Shown in pieces: positions 40,833-51,138 of a DNA stretch of 51,138 nucleotides. A model generated the notes under the pieces. The model saw nothing but the letters and a program-made list of their open reading frames with translations. It had not been told where the DNA came from and did not search any database. This DNA comes from Agathobacter sp. GTDB lineage: Bacteria; Bacillota; Clostridia; Lachnospirales; Lachnospiraceae. The stretch lies in assembly GCA_022767075.1 (NCBI GenBank), contig JALEPP010000100.1, positions 1 to 51,138 on the forward strand, written 5' to 3'. Numbering within the stretch: the first letter of the stretch is position 1; each line of letters begins with the position of its first letter. The translations under genes and the position numbers were made by a program.

Positions 40833-43800
40833 ATGAAGGCATTTGTAGAACCACTGAGGGAGTTTGGCGAATTTGCTGAGATGGAGGCATTGCTGGACAA
40901 AAAGAATGGATTAATCAGTGTGTCCGGTTGCACCGACTCCCAAAAACCTCATATGATGTATGCAGTGAACGATGGTAGAAAAAACAAGATCATCGTTACT
41001 TTTAGTGAGCAAAAAGCCAGAGAAATGTTGGAGGACTATCTCTTTTACGACCCAAGCGCCGTGTATTATCCGGGGAAGGACGTGTTGTTTTATCAGTCAG
41101 ACGTAAGAGGGAACCTTTTGGCTGCTGAGCGAATCAATGCATTAAAGGCTATTTATGAAAACAAATACAGTACCGTAATCACAACCTTTGATGCGCTGAT
41201 GAACACCATGGCTCCGGCAGAGCTTTTGTGGGATGCAATCATACATCTTGCCCCGGAAAAGGAAGTGAACCTGGATCAATTGAAAAGCAAGCTGGTGGAA
41301 CTTGGATATTGCAAGGAGTATCAGGTGGATTCCAGAGGGCAGTTTGCTGTTCGAGGTGGGATTATAGACATTTTTCCTCTGACGGAGGAGAACCCGGTTC
41401 GTATTGAGCTTTGGGGAGATGAAATCGATGCCATTCGAAGCTTTGACGTGGAGACCCAGAAGTCCATTGAGGCCTTGGATGAAATTTATATTTATCCAGC
41501 GTGTGAAATGGTGCTTGATGATGTGCGGAAGGCAAAGGGCATCGAGGCTATGCGAAGGGAAGCAAAGAAGGTCTCTGATGCGCTGAGAAAGGAAATGAAA
41601 ACCGAGGAGGCACATCGCACCCTATCTATGGTGGAGGAGCTGGCGGAAGAGTGGTCCGAGCTTTCTATGACTGCCGGAATGGATGCCTTCCTTTCGTATT
41701 TTTTTGAAAAACCAATTGGGCTATTGGATTATTTTTCTCCGGAGAATACACAAGTATTTTTGGATGAAACTACCAGATGTGTAGAACAGGGCAAGCTGGT
41801 AGAAATGGAATTTACGGAGAGCATGAAAAACCGTTTGGAGAAGGGGTACATTTTGCCCGGACAGATGAAGGAGCTCTTTACGGTGAATGAGGTCTTGGGA
41901 AAGTTAAACCATTATCCTGCTATGGCAATGAATGCTTTAGATGTGAAAACCCATGGTTTAACAAATCTTGGACAGTTCAGCATTCATGCAAGGAATATGA
42001 ATCCATATAACAATAGCTTTGAGCTTCTGGTGAAGGATCTGAAGGCCTACAGGAAGAATGGATATCGGGTGATTTTGCTCAGTGGCTCCAGAACCAGAGC
42101 GAAGCGCCTGGCGGATGACTTGATGAATGAGGAAGTGACAGCCTTCTATTCGGAGGACTATGACCGCGTGCTGATGCCGGGAGAAATCATGGTATGTTAT
42201 GGAAAAATCCATAAAGGATTTGAGTATCCAATGATTCGCTTTGCGGTGATTGCAGATACGGATATTTTCTGGACGGAGAAGAAGAAAAAGAAGCATCATA
42301 GAAATTATGAAGGAGAAAAGATTGCTTCCTTCAACGATTTGGCGGTGGGAGATTACGTGGTTCATGAAAATCATGGACTTGGAGTATATCGAGGAATCGA
42401 GAAGATTGAAGTGGATCACACCGTAAAGGATTATATTAAGATAGAGTATTCGGGAGGCTCTAATTTATATATTCTGGCAACCCAGCTGGATTTGATTCAA
42501 AAGTTTGCGGGAAAGGATGCCAAGAAACCAAAGCTCAATAAGCTGGGGGGACAGGAGTGGAATCGAACAAAGACAAGAGTCCGAGGTGCTGTGAAGCAGA
42601 TTGCTGAGGATTTGGTGAAGCTATATGCCGTGAGGGAAAAGGAGCAGGGGTTTGTATACGGACCGGATACGGTGTGGCAGAAGGAGTTTGAAGAGCTGTT
42701 TCCTTTTGAGGAGACGGACGATCAGATTCGTGCCATTGAGGACACGAAACGTGATATGGAAAGCTCTAAAATTATGGATCGACTCATTTGCGGAGACGTA
42801 GGCTACGGCAAGACGGAGATTGCAATCCGGGCTGCGTTTAAAGCTGTACAGGAACAAAAACAGGTGGTATATCTGGTTCCCACGACTATTTTGGCGCAGC
42901 AGGTGTACAATAACTTTTCCCAGAGGATGAAGGATTATCCTGTGAATGTGGGGCTGCTTTGCAGATTTCGTTCTGCCACAGAGCAGAAAAAGACCATCGA
43001 GGATTTGAAAAAGGGTGCAGTAGATATCGTGGTTGGAACTCACAGGGTATTAAGTAAGGATGTGGAGTTCAAGGATCTGGGACTCTTAATCGTGGATGAG
43101 GAACAGCGTTTTGGGGTGACTCATAAAGAAAAAATTAAGCAGATGAAGAACAATGTGGATGTGCTTACTTTGACTGCAACTCCGATTCCAAGAACCCTTC
43201 ATATGAGCCTTATTGGTATTCGAGACATGAGTGTCTTAGAGGAGCCGCCTATGGACAGACTTCCCGTTCAGACCTATGTCATGGAATACAATGAGGAGAT
43301 GGTAAGAGAGGCCATTCATCGAGAGCTGGCAAGAGGGGGACAGGTCTACTATGTGTATAACAAGGTAAAAGATATCGATGATATGACACAAAGGATACAG
43401 GCTTTAGTGCCGGATGCCAATGTGGCATTTGCCCATGGACAGATGAAAGAGGCTATGCTGGAGAAAATTATGTATGGCTTTATCAATGGGGAAATTGATG
43501 TATTGGTTTCCACAACCATCATTGAGACGGGACTTGATATCTCCAACGTAAATACCATGATTATTCATGATGCGGACAATATGGGCCTATCGCAGCTATA
43601 TCAGCTGAGAGGACGAGTAGGACGCTCCAATCGAACAAGTTATGCATTTTTGATGTATCGAAGAAACAAAATGCTTAAGGAAGTGGCGGAAAAGCGACTG
43701 GCGGCAATCAAGGAGTACACGGAGCTTGGAAGTGGATTTAAAATCTCCATGCGAGACCTGGAAATTCGTGGAGCAGGCAATCTCCTTGGGGCGGAGCAGA

Positions 43801-44378
43801 GCGGCCATATGGAAGCCGTAGGCTATGACCTGTATTGTAAAATGCTGGGGGAAGCGGTGAAGGAGGCCAAGGGTGAAAGTACCGAGGAAAGCTTTGACAC
43901 TGCGGTGGATGTGAAGGTTACAGCGTTTATTCCGCCAACCTATATTGGGAATGAGATGCAAAAGCTTGATGTGTATAAGCGCATTGCAAGTCTTGAGAGC
44001 GAAGATGAGGTAGAGGCCATGCTGGATGAGCTGATTGATCGCTTTGGAGAACCGCCAAAATCTGTAATGAATCTCTTGTATGTAGCAAGAGTGAAAATCA
44101 GAGCTCATCGTTTATACATTACTGAGATTACCCAAAAGGGGCAGGAAATCCGCATGCAGATGTACCAGAAGGCAGCTATCCGCCCAGAGGGGATTCCTGC
44201 GGTGATAGAGGTTTTGTCTCCATCTATGCGATTTGTTCCGGACACAGAATCTCCATATTTTTGTTATACCATTGGAATCAATTCCAGAGATAGGAACATG
44301 GAAACCTTAGACCTTTTCGATAGGATATTGGGTATTTTAGAGGAAAACCTTCTGCCGAAAAAGGATGACAATACCTAG
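40833..44378 (+). CDS. mfd: transcription-repair coupling factor
   Basis: 1181 aa; VVHENHGLGVYRGIEKI; LICGDVGYGKTEIAIRAAFKAV; QLRGRVGRSNRTSYAFLMY. Confidence 0.97.
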   Translation: MKAFVEPLREFGEFAEMEALLDKKNGLISVSGCTDSQKPHMMYAVNDGRKNKIIVTFSEQKAREMLEDYLFYDPSAVYYPGKDVLFYQSDVRGNLLAAERINALKAIYENKYSTVITTFDALMNTMAPAELLWDAIIHLAPEKEVNLDQLKSKLVELGYCKEYQVDSRGQFAVRGGIIDIFPLTEENPVRIELWGDEIDAIRSFDVETQKSIEALDEIYIYPACEMVLDDVRKAKGIEAMRREAKKVSDALRKEMKTEEAHRTLSMVEELAEEWSELSMTAGMDAFLSYFFEKPIGLLDYFSPENTQVFLDETTRCVEQGKLVEMEFTESMKNRLEKGYILPGQMKELFTVNEVLGKLNHYPAMAMNALDVKTHGLTNLGQFSIHARNMNPYNNSFELLVKDLKAYRKNGYRVILLSGSRTRAKRLADDLMNEEVTAFYSEDYDRVLMPGEIMVCYGKIHKGFEYPMIRFAVIADTDIFWTEKKKKKHHRNYEGEKIASFNDLAVGDYVVHENHGLGVYRGIEKIEVDHTVKDYIKIEYSGGSNLYILATQLDLIQKFAGKDAKKPKLNKLGGQEWNRTKTRVRGAVKQIAEDLVKLYAVREKEQGFVYGPDTVWQKEFEELFPFEETDDQIRAIEDTKRDMESSKIMDRLICGDVGYGKTEIAIRAAFKAVQEQKQVVYLVPTTILAQQVYNNFSQRMKDYPVNVGLLCRFRSATEQKKTIEDLKKGAVDIVVGTHRVLSKDVEFKDLGLLIVDEEQRFGVTHKEKIKQMKNNVDVLTLTATPIPRTLHMSLIGIRDMSVLEEPPMDRLPVQTYVMEYNEEMVREAIHRELARGGQVYYVYNKVKDIDDMTQRIQALVPDANVAFAHGQMKEAMLEKIMYGFINGEIDVLVSTTIIETGLDISNVNTMIIHDADNMGLSQLYQLRGRVGRSNRTSYAFLMYRRNKMLKEVAEKRLAAIKEYTELGSGFKISMRDLEIRGAGNLLGAEQSGHMEAVGYDLYCKMLGEAVKEAKGESTEESFDTAVDVKVTAFIPPTYIGNEMQKLDVYKRIASLESEDEVEAMLDELIDRFGEPPKSVMNLLYVARVKIRAHRLYITEITQKGQEIRMQMYQKAAIRPEGIPAVIEVLSPSMRFVPDTESPYFCYTIGINSRDRNMETLDLFDRILGILEENLLPKKDDNT

Positions 44379-44426
44379 AAAAAGAACTATAATAATTCAA
44401 GTTAACGAAACATTTTAGGAGGAACT

Positions 44427-45464
44427 ATGAGAGGAAAGAAAATTGCGTCATTGTTACTTGCAATGACACTTGGAGTATCTGCATTGACAGGATGTGCAGC
44501 AGTAAATAAAAATGACACCATTGCGACATTAGGTGACAAAGAAATCAAAGCAGGCGTTGTAAATTTTATGTGTCGTTATCAGCAGGCTTCTGTGGAGGAT
44601 TATTATGTATCTGCCCTTGGAGAGGATCCATGGAGTCAAGATCCATACAGCAGTGGAACCAATATGCAGGATACCTTAAAGAATTCTGTTATGGAGAGCG
44701 TGCGGGAAATGTACACCGTAGCAGAGCACCTGGAGGATTATAACGTAGCGCTTACGGAGGATGAGAAGGCTGCGATTAAGGCTGCAGCAGAGAAATTTAT
44801 GTCAGACAATGACAAAGCGGCATTAGCGGAAATGGGAGCAACTCAGGAAATTGTGGAGGAGATGCTTACTCTGTACACTGAGAGACAGAAGATGTATGAA
44901 GCTATCATTAGTGAAGTAGATACCAATGTATCCGATGAGGAAGCCAACAAGAGAGCATATTCCATTCTTCGTGTAGGGATCGCGGGAAGCTATGATGAGC
45001 AGCATCAGTATACGGAATACACCGAAGAGGAGAAAGCGGAGATTATTACAGGAATTCAGGCTGTGTCAGATAAAATCCAGGAACCGGCTGATTTGGAGAC
45101 GGTAGCACAGGAGGCTGGCTACAATGTTACACAATCCACCTATGATGCGGATGATCAGTTAGAGGAAGCTCTTCGCAATGCCTTAGACGGCTTGAAGGAA
45201 GGGGAGATCTCAGATGTCATTACTTCTGATAACTATGCATATATTGTTCGTATCGATAAGGATACCGATGAAGAAGCAACGGCACAGAATCGCGAATCCA
45301 TTATCGCCAGCAGACAGGATACCAAGTATCAGGAGGTATTAAAGGCTTGGGAAGACGAGCTTGAGTGGAGCGTAAAAGAAAGTCTTGTAGAAAAGATTCA
45401 GTTTAAAAACTCTCTCACCTTAAAGGGCGAGGAAAGTGAATCTGTAGAGACTACAGAGCAGTAA
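44427..45464 (+). CDS. PrsA-like peptidyl-prolyl isomerase/foldase lipoprotein
   Basis: Lipobox LTGCAA; C-terminal GLKEGEISDVITSDNYAYIVRI. Confidence 0.8.
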   Translation: MRGKKIASLLLAMTLGVSALTGCAAVNKNDTIATLGDKEIKAGVVNFMCRYQQASVEDYYVSALGEDPWSQDPYSSGTNMQDTLKNSVMESVREMYTVAEHLEDYNVALTEDEKAAIKAAAEKFMSDNDKAALAEMGATQEIVEEMLTLYTERQKMYEAIISEVDTNVSDEEANKRAYSILRVGIAGSYDEQHQYTEYTEEEKAEIITGIQAVSDKIQEPADLETVAQEAGYNVTQSTYDADDQLEEALRNALDGLKEGEISDVITSDNYAYIVRIDKDTDEEATAQNRESIIASRQDTKYQEVLKAWEDELEWSVKESLVEKIQFKNSLTLKGEESESVETTEQ

Positions 45465-45485
45465 GAAAGAGATAGGAATAACGTT

Positions 45486-45992
45486 ATGAAAAATAACATC
45501 GTACTGATTGGAATGCCGGGAGTCGGAAAAAGCACCGTGGGTGTCATTCTGGCAAAGGTACTGGGATATCAGTTCTTAGATGCGGATTTGGTAATCCAGG
45601 AGCAGGAGGGCAAGCTGCTCCACGAGATTATCGAGGAGAAGGGAACAGACGGATTTATCCGGGTGGAAAATCGTGTCAATGCTTCTTTGGATACGGACAA
45701 AACGATTATTGCAACAGGTGGAAGTGTTGTATACGGAAAAGAAGCCATGGAGCATCTAAAGGAGATTGGACAGGTAGTATATCTGGAGGTTTCCTTTGAG
45801 GAGCTGGAAAAACGCCTTGCGGATATCAAGGGGCGAGGTGTGGTTCTTCGTGTGGGTCAGACGTTGAAGGATTTATATCTGGAGAGAACTCCGCTTTATG
45901 AGAAATATGCAGATGTTACCGTAAATGAAGAAGGCCTGGGCGTGGAAGAAACCGTCGATGTTTTGGTACAAAAACTTAAAAATATGCAATAA
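45486..45992 (+). CDS. aroK: shikimate kinase
   Basis: NIVLIGMPGVGKSTVGVILAKVLGYQFLDADLVI. Confidence 0.93.
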   Translation: MKNNIVLIGMPGVGKSTVGVILAKVLGYQFLDADLVIQEQEGKLLHEIIEEKGTDGFIRVENRVNASLDTDKTIIATGGSVVYGKEAMEHLKEIGQVVYLEVSFEELEKRLADIKGRGVVLRVGQTLKDLYLERTPLYEKYADVTVNEEGLGVEETVDVLVQKLKNMQ

Positions 45993-46051
45993 CCATCAGA
46001 TTTTCCAGGAATATACTGATAGTATGATGGAGATGCAAACACATGGTTGCC

Positions 46052-46081
46052 TTGACAAAGGACGTAAAAACTGATTATAAT
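46052..46081 (+). promoter_or_regulatory. candidate murA promoter
   Basis: TTGACA-18 nt-TATAAT. Confidence 0.65.
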
Positions 46082-46143
46082 AACGTGTTCATGTATATAA
46101 TCAATTGTAGTGCGTCTTAAAAAGATGTACATCGAGGTGTCAA

Positions 46144-47436
46144 ATGGAACAGTATGTTATTAAAGGCGGATCGCCTTTATATGGCGAAGTAGAGATCGGT
46201 GGAGCTAAGAATTCAGCACTTGCCATTCTTGCTGCATCTGTTATGACAGATGAGACCGTTACCATAGAGAATTTACCAAATGTAAGAGATATCAACGTGT
46301 TATTGCAGGCGATAGAGGAAATCGGTGCAAAGGTTGAGCGTGTTGATGCTCACAAGGTTATGATTAGCGGTTCATCTATTCAGGATGTAACGGTAGATAA
46401 CGAATATATTCGTAAAATTCGTGCTTCCTACTATTTGATTGGAGCACTTCTTGGAAAATATAAAAAAGCACAGGTAGCACTGCCTGGTGGATGTGAGATT
46501 GGAAGCAGACCAATCGATCTCCATATCAAAGGCTTCCGTGCAATGGGAGCTGATGTGGACATTGCCCATGGCCTTGTGTGTGCAGAGGCGACCGGGCTTA
46601 AGGGAACTCATATCTATCTGGATAAGGTTTCCGTAGGTGCCACCATGAATATCATGATGGCGGCAGCGATGGCAGAGGGAAAAACTGTAATCGAAAATGC
46701 GGCAAAAGAGCCTCACGTTGTTGATCTTGCCAACTTCCTAAACAGTATGGGGGCAAGTATACGTGGTGCAGGTACCGATGTGATTCGTATTGTGGGCACG
46801 GATAAGCTTCATGGAACAGAGTATTCCATTATTCCGGATCAGATTGAAGCTGGTACCTTTATGTTTGCGGCCGCAGCAGCAGGTGGTAATGTTCTTGTAA
46901 AGAATGTCATTCCTAAGCACTTAGAGGCTACTACTGCCAAATTATTAGAGGTTGGCTGTACCATCGAGGAATTTGATGATGCAGTTCGGGTTATTTCCAG
47001 TGGAAAGCTTACCCATACACAGGTGACCACGTTGCCATATCCTGGTTTTCCGACAGATATGCAGCCTCAGATGGCAGTTGTGCTTGCTATCGCAGAGGGA
47101 ACCAGTACCATTACGGAGAGTATTTTCGAGAATCGTTTCCGCTATGTAGATGAGCTTACCAGAATGGGTGCCAGCATTAAGGTGGAAAGTAATATCGCCA
47201 TTATTACCGGTGTTGAGAAATATACCGGTGCAAGAGTAAACGCACCGGATCTTCGTGCGGGGGCAGCCCTGGTTATCGCAGGACTTTGTGCAGAGGGCGT
47301 AACCATCATTGATGATATCCATTATGTAGAACGCGGATACGAGGACTTTGAAGGAAAGCTTCGTGGAATTGGTGCGCAGATGGAGAAAGTCTGTTCAGAT
47401 AAAGAGCTTCAGAAATTTATCTTAAAAGTTTCTTGA
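46144..47436 (+). CDS. murA: UDP-N-acetylglucosamine 1-carboxyvinyltransferase
   Basis: YVIKGGSPLYGEVEIGGAKNSALAILAASVMTDE. Confidence 0.96.
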   Translation: MEQYVIKGGSPLYGEVEIGGAKNSALAILAASVMTDETVTIENLPNVRDINVLLQAIEEIGAKVERVDAHKVMISGSSIQDVTVDNEYIRKIRASYYLIGALLGKYKKAQVALPGGCEIGSRPIDLHIKGFRAMGADVDIAHGLVCAEATGLKGTHIYLDKVSVGATMNIMMAAAMAEGKTVIENAAKEPHVVDLANFLNSMGASIRGAGTDVIRIVGTDKLHGTEYSIIPDQIEAGTFMFAAAAAGGNVLVKNVIPKHLEATTAKLLEVGCTIEEFDDAVRVISSGKLTHTQVTTLPYPGFPTDMQPQMAVVLAIAEGTSTITESIFENRFRYVDELTRMGASIKVESNIAIITGVEKYTGARVNAPDLRAGAALVIAGLCAEGVTIIDDIHYVERGYEDFEGKLRGIGAQMEKVCSDKELQKFILKVS

Positions 47437-47461
47437 CAAGATAGGAAAAAGGTAGTATATT
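47433..47461 (+). promoter_or_regulatory. metK promoter
   Basis: TTGACA-17 nt-TATATT; -35 overlaps the murA stop codon. Confidence 0.75.
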
Positions 47462-47494
47462 TTGTCCTTGGAAAACAACTGTATATTGTAAACT

Positions 47495-47594
47495 TCTCTT
47501 ATTCAGAGTGATGGAGATACAAAGGATCTGTGAAGTCACGGCAACCCCGAAGTCGGAAGGTGCCAACCTGAGCGAGCAATCGAACAATAAGAGG
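47495..47594 (+). ncRNA. SAM-I (S-box) riboswitch
   Basis: P1 TCTCTTATT/AATAAGAGG; core AGAGTGATGGAG..GTGAAGTCACGGCAACC..GGTGCCAACCTGAGCGA; upstream of metK. Confidence 0.92.
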
Positions 47595-47616
47595 ATTAGA
47601 TTACCTATGTTAATTT

Positions 47617-47648
47617 GTCCGCTTTGTTCAGCAAAGCGGACTTTTTGT
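47617..47648 (+). terminator. riboswitch expression-platform terminator
   Basis: GTCCGCTTTG-ttcag-CAAAGCGGAC-TTTTTGTT. Confidence 0.88.
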
Positions 47649-47704
47649 TATCCGGGAAAGGGTTGCCTCCCCAGATAACAAGAGAGTACGAAAGGAGAGT
47701 ATCT

Positions 47705-48886
47705 ATGGAAAAATTATTATTTACCTCAGAGTCTGTTACAGAAGGACATCCTGATAAGGTTTGTGACGCTATTTCTGATGCGATTTTAGATGCCTGCATG
47801 GAGCAGGACCCAATGAGCCGTGTGGCTTGTGAGACAGCAAGCTGTACCGGTTTTGTATTGGTAACCGGTGAGATTACCACAAAGGCAAAGCTTGATGTAC
47901 CGGCTATTGTTCGTAAAACGGTTCTTGAAATCGGATATGACGATGGAAAGAAAGGCTTAGACGGAAATTCATGTGCGGTTATGGTAGCACTTGATCAGCA
48001 GTCTGCAGATATTGCTATGGGTGTGGACAAGGCCTTGGAAGCAAGAGAAGGATCTCTTGTAGATGATCTGGATACCGGTGCCGGAGATCAGGGTATGATG
48101 TTTGGCTATGCTTCAAACGAGACAGAGGAGCTTATGCCTTATCCGATTTCACTTGCTCATAAGCTTGCGTTGCAGCTTGCAAAGGTTCGTAAGGACGGAA
48201 CTCTTACCTACCTTCGTCCGGATGGAAAGACACAGGTTTCCGTAGAGTATGATGAGGCCGGAAAACCGGTTCGTCTTGAGGCGGTTGTGCTTTCCACTCA
48301 GCACGATGAGGAGGTTACACAGGAACAGATCCACGCAGATATTAAAAAATATGTGTTTGATCCGGTCCTTCCAAAGGAATTGATTGACACTGACACCAAA
48401 TTCTTTATTAACCCAACCGGCCGTTTCGTAATCGGTGGACCTCACGGAGACGCAGGGCTTACCGGACGTAAGATTATCGTAGATACCTACGGTGGAATGG
48501 CACGTCACGGCGGTGGAGCTTTTTCAGGAAAGGACTGTACAAAGGTAGACCGTTCAGCAGCATACGCAGCTCGTTATGTTGCAAAGAACATCGTAGCAGC
48601 AGGACTTGCAGACAAATGTGAGATTCAGCTTTCTTACGCAATTGGTGTTGCAAAACCTACCTCTATCATGGTGGATACCTTTGGTACCGGTAAAGTATCC
48701 GACGAGAAGCTAGTTGAAATTGTTCGTGAGAACTTTGATCTTCGTCCGGCAGGAATTATCAAGATGTTAGACCTTCGCCGTCCAATCTATAGAGGAACTG
48801 CAGCATATGGACACTTCGGACGCACCGATTTGAACCTTCCATGGGAGGCTTGCGATAAGGTAGATGTACTTAAAAAATATCTATAA
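47705..48886 (+). CDS. metK: S-adenosylmethionine synthase
   Basis: [31 protein letters not shown]. Confidence 0.97.
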   Translation: MEKLLFTSESVTEGHPDKVCDAISDAILDACMEQDPMSRVACETASCTGFVLVTGEITTKAKLDVPAIVRKTVLEIGYDDGKKGLDGNSCAVMVALDQQSADIAMGVDKALEAREGSLVDDLDTGAGDQGMMFGYASNETEELMPYPISLAHKLALQLAKVRKDGTLTYLRPDGKTQVSVEYDEAGKPVRLEAVVLSTQHDEEVTQEQIHADIKKYVFDPVLPKELIDTDTKFFINPTGRFVIGGPHGDAGLTGRKIIVDTYGGMARHGGGAFSGKDCTKVDRSAAYAARYVAKNIVAAGLADKCEIQLSYAIGVAKPTSIMVDTFGTGKVSDEKLVEIVRENFDLRPAGIIKMLDLRRPIYRGTAAYGHFGRTDLNLPWEACDKVDVLKKYL

Positions 48887-48994
48887 TCAGAATTTATAGA
48901 AAATTTACGATTATTTTAGATAATTTAAATGGGACAAGGATAATTTCATGGTATAATGAGCACAAGCGAGCTTGTGTGAGCGAATCATGATCGA

Positions 48995-49030
48995 ATGCCA
49001 TAGAGTGGAGGCTCGCTCTATGGCATTTTT
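48995..49030 (+). terminator. intrinsic terminator 1 in the metK-HK intergenic region
   Basis: ATGCCATAGAG-tggaggctcg-CTCTATGGCA-TTTTT. Confidence 0.85.
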
Positions 49031-49086
49031 ATGCGACTGATGCACAGAGGAATTATGCATGCTAAAGTATGCGTGCATCAGCGCGT

Positions 49087-49114
49087 AAAGAGTGCTCGGG
49101 TGCACTCTTTTTTA
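49087..49114 (+). terminator. intrinsic terminator 2 in the metK-HK intergenic region
   Basis: AAGAGTGC-tcgggt-GCACTCTT-TTTT. Confidence 0.8.
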
Positions 49115-49141
49115 TAGGGTTTTACATAGATCGGAGAACAT

Positions 49142-50626
49142 ATGAAGATAAAGACAAAGTTAGTAATTTCATTTTGTATCATGCTTTTTGTACCGATTTT
49201 TCTGGCTTCCCTGACCATATGGGGCTTTAGCCAGATTCAGGTGAAGAACATTGAGGCTACCTACGGAATTAAAAACGGAAAGGACTATGTTTGGACCAAC
49301 ACTCTTCAACTGATTAACCGAGCCACAAAGGAGGATTTTGAGGACTTAACGAGGGTTGCAGAAACGGATCCGGACCGATTTACGGATGAGGAATTTCTTC
49401 AGGAGGTTCAGGAAAGGCTTCATGAGAAGAGCTCCTTTTTGACGATTCGAAAAGCCCAGAAGCTTATTTTCCAAGGACAGGAGGATTCGGCTCTCTTTAT
49501 TGATTATCCGGACTATGGTGCCCAGGAGACGGAGGGTAGTGTCAGTACCTATATTGATGCTGAGGATCAGGTCTTGATTAAGCAGATTGACTTTCAATTT
49601 TCCGATGGGGATAAGGGCAGCGCATTTATTATTACCAGTACGAAGAGTGTGGTGCCGGAGGTGCGAAATCTGGTATCGGAAGCAGTGGTGGCGATTTTCC
49701 TGATCTTGTTTTTGACTGCCATGCTGATGATTATATGGATCTATCAAAGTCTGGTAACTCCGGTTCGCAAGCTTCAGATGGCATCGGATAACATCAAGGA
49801 AGGAAATCTGGATTTTCAGGTTGACGTTAGCAGCCAGGATGAGATGGGAGAGCTTTGCAGATCCTTCGAAGCCATGAGACAGCGGTTGAAGGACAATGCA
49901 GAGGAGAAAATCCGGGATGAGAAAGAGAACAGGGTTCTTATCAGTAATATTGCCCATGACCTTAAGACTCCGATTACCGCGGTAAAGGGGTATGCGGAAG
50001 GGATTATGGATGGGGTTGCCAATACGCCGGAGAAACTGGATAAATATATCAGGACCATTTACAATAAGGCAAATGAGATGGATACTTTAATTAATGAGCT
50101 TACCCTATACGCAAAGATTGATACGAATCGTATTCCATACAATTTTGCAAAAATAAATGCCACAGAATATTTTGATGACTGTATCGAGGAAATCGGATTA
50201 GATCTGGAATCCAGAAAGATTGGACTTGCTTATTACAATTATGTTGATAATGATGTGCTAATCATTGCTGATCCAGAGCAGCTTCGAAGAGTCATTCACA
50301 ATATTGTAGGAAATTCCATTAAGTACATGAATAAGTCACAGGGAATGATTAACATTCGTGTAAAGGATGTAGGAGACTTTATTCAAGTGGAGATTGAGGA
50401 CAACGGTAGAGGAATCTCGGCAGTAGATCTTCCGTACATTTTTGACCGCTTCTATCGGGCTGATGCATCCAGAAATTCAGCCACCGGAGGAAGTGGAATA
50501 GGACTTTCTATTGTTAAGAAAATTATCGAAGACCATGGTGGTAAAATATGGGCAACCAGTAAAGAAGATACTGGAACTGTGATGTATTTTGTGCTTCGTA
50601 AATATCAGGAGGTATACAATGAGTAG
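49142..50626 (+). CDS. sensor histidine kinase (HAMP, HisKA, HATPase)
   Basis: LISNIAHDLKTPITAVKGYAEGI (H-box); GIGLSIVKKIIEDHGGKIWA. Confidence 0.95.
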   Translation: MKIKTKLVISFCIMLFVPIFLASLTIWGFSQIQVKNIEATYGIKNGKDYVWTNTLQLINRATKEDFEDLTRVAETDPDRFTDEEFLQEVQERLHEKSSFLTIRKAQKLIFQGQEDSALFIDYPDYGAQETEGSVSTYIDAEDQVLIKQIDFQFSDGDKGSAFIITSTKSVVPEVRNLVSEAVVAIFLILFLTAMLMIIWIYQSLVTPVRKLQMASDNIKEGNLDFQVDVSSQDEMGELCRSFEAMRQRLKDNAEEKIRDEKENRVLISNIAHDLKTPITAVKGYAEGIMDGVANTPEKLDKYIRTIYNKANEMDTLINELTLYAKIDTNRIPYNFAKINATEYFDDCIEEIGLDLESRKIGLAYYNYVDNDVLIIADPEQLRRVIHNIVGNSIKYMNKSQGMINIRVKDVGDFIQVEIEDNGRGISAVDLPYIFDRFYRADASRNSATGGSGIGLSIVKKIIEDHGGKIWATSKEDTGTVMYFVLRKYQEVYNE

Positions 50627-51138
50627 AATATTAATTGTGGAAGATGAAGAAGCAATTGCAGATTTGGAAAAGGATTATTTGGAGTTAAGTGGATTCGAAG
50701 TGGAAATCGCCAATGACGGAACAGAGGGACTTTCCAAAGCCTTAACCGAGGAATATGACCTTTTTATCCTGGATTTGATGCTGCCGGGAGTAGACGGGTT
50801 TGAAATCTGTAAGGAAATTCGAGAAAAGAAAAACACACCTATTTTGATGGTGTCTGCAAAGAAGGACGACATCGACAAGATTCGTGGATTGGGCCTTGGG
50901 GCAGATGACTATGTGACCAAACCATTTTCCCCAAGTGAGCTGGTAGCCAGAGTAAAGGCACACCTTGCCAGATACGAGCGCTTAATCGGAAGTAACACTG
51001 TAGAAAATGATGTAATTGAAATCCGAGGAATCAAAATTGATAAGACTGCAAGACGTGTGTGGGTGAACGGAGAGGAAAAGCCATTTACCACAAAGGAATT
51101 TGATCTCCTTACCTTCCTTGCAGAGAATCCAAACCATG
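50619..51138 (+). CDS. OmpR/PhoB-type response regulator, partial (runs off window)
   Basis: MSRILIVEDEEAIADLEKDYLELSGFEVEIANDGTEGL..; overlaps the HK stop codon. Confidence 0.93.
   Translation, partial: MSRILIVEDEEAIADLEKDYLELSGFEVEIANDGTEGLSKALTEEYDLFILDLMLPGVDGFEICKEIREKKNTPILMVSAKKDDIDKIRGLGLGADDYVTKPFSPSELVARVKAHLARYERLIGSNTVENDVIEIRGIKIDKTARRVWVNGEEKPFTTKEFDLLTFLAENPNH

Noticed and set aside
40258-40890. Antisense ORFs over pth, mfd, murA and r-protein genes (e.g. 40258..40890 -, 43596..44108 -, 46945..47322 -, 49346..49957 -)
   Set aside because: Opposite strand of confidently identified genes, no domain-like sequence; shadow ORFs.
47495-47648. Novel riboswitch at metK
   Set aside because: Core sequence and P1 match the known SAM-I class; not novel.
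1-51138. CRISPR array, prophage, tRNA or rRNA genes
   Set aside because: No regularly spaced repeats, phage modules or tRNA/rRNA signatures were noticed by reading; a tRNAscan/minced run would be definitive.

Overview
Chromosomal segment of a Clostridia/Lachnospiraceae-type bacterium (inferred from gene content and protein sequence only). It is dominated by the S10-spc-alpha ribosomal protein super-operon (rpsJ to rplQ, about 14.9-31.4 kb). Flanking housekeeping genes are a TrmH/SpoU methyltransferase, a HAD hydrolase, cstA, deoD, trpS, corA, prs, DnaI-like and DnaD-like genes, murC, glgC, glgD, spoVG, pth, mfd, a PrsA-like foldase, aroK, murA, metK with a SAM-I riboswitch, and a two-component system. 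The left edge carries transposase debris, and two genes (an MCP and hcp) have internal deletions with frame changes. The most unusual structure is a ~790-bp imperfect giant inverted repeat with a branched apex. It fills the whole interval between convergent rplQ and prs. Its right arm starts at the prs stop codon with a copy of the last ~22 nt of rplQ, and each arm carries a mirrored terminator. Other points worth checking: a cluster of DnaA boxes between murC and dnaD, an apparent CTG start codon for rplN, several structured leaders inside the ribosomal operon, and a multi-hairpin attenuator-like leader between metK and a histidine kinase. All base-pairing and motif calls were made by eye; no folding, alignment or database search was run.
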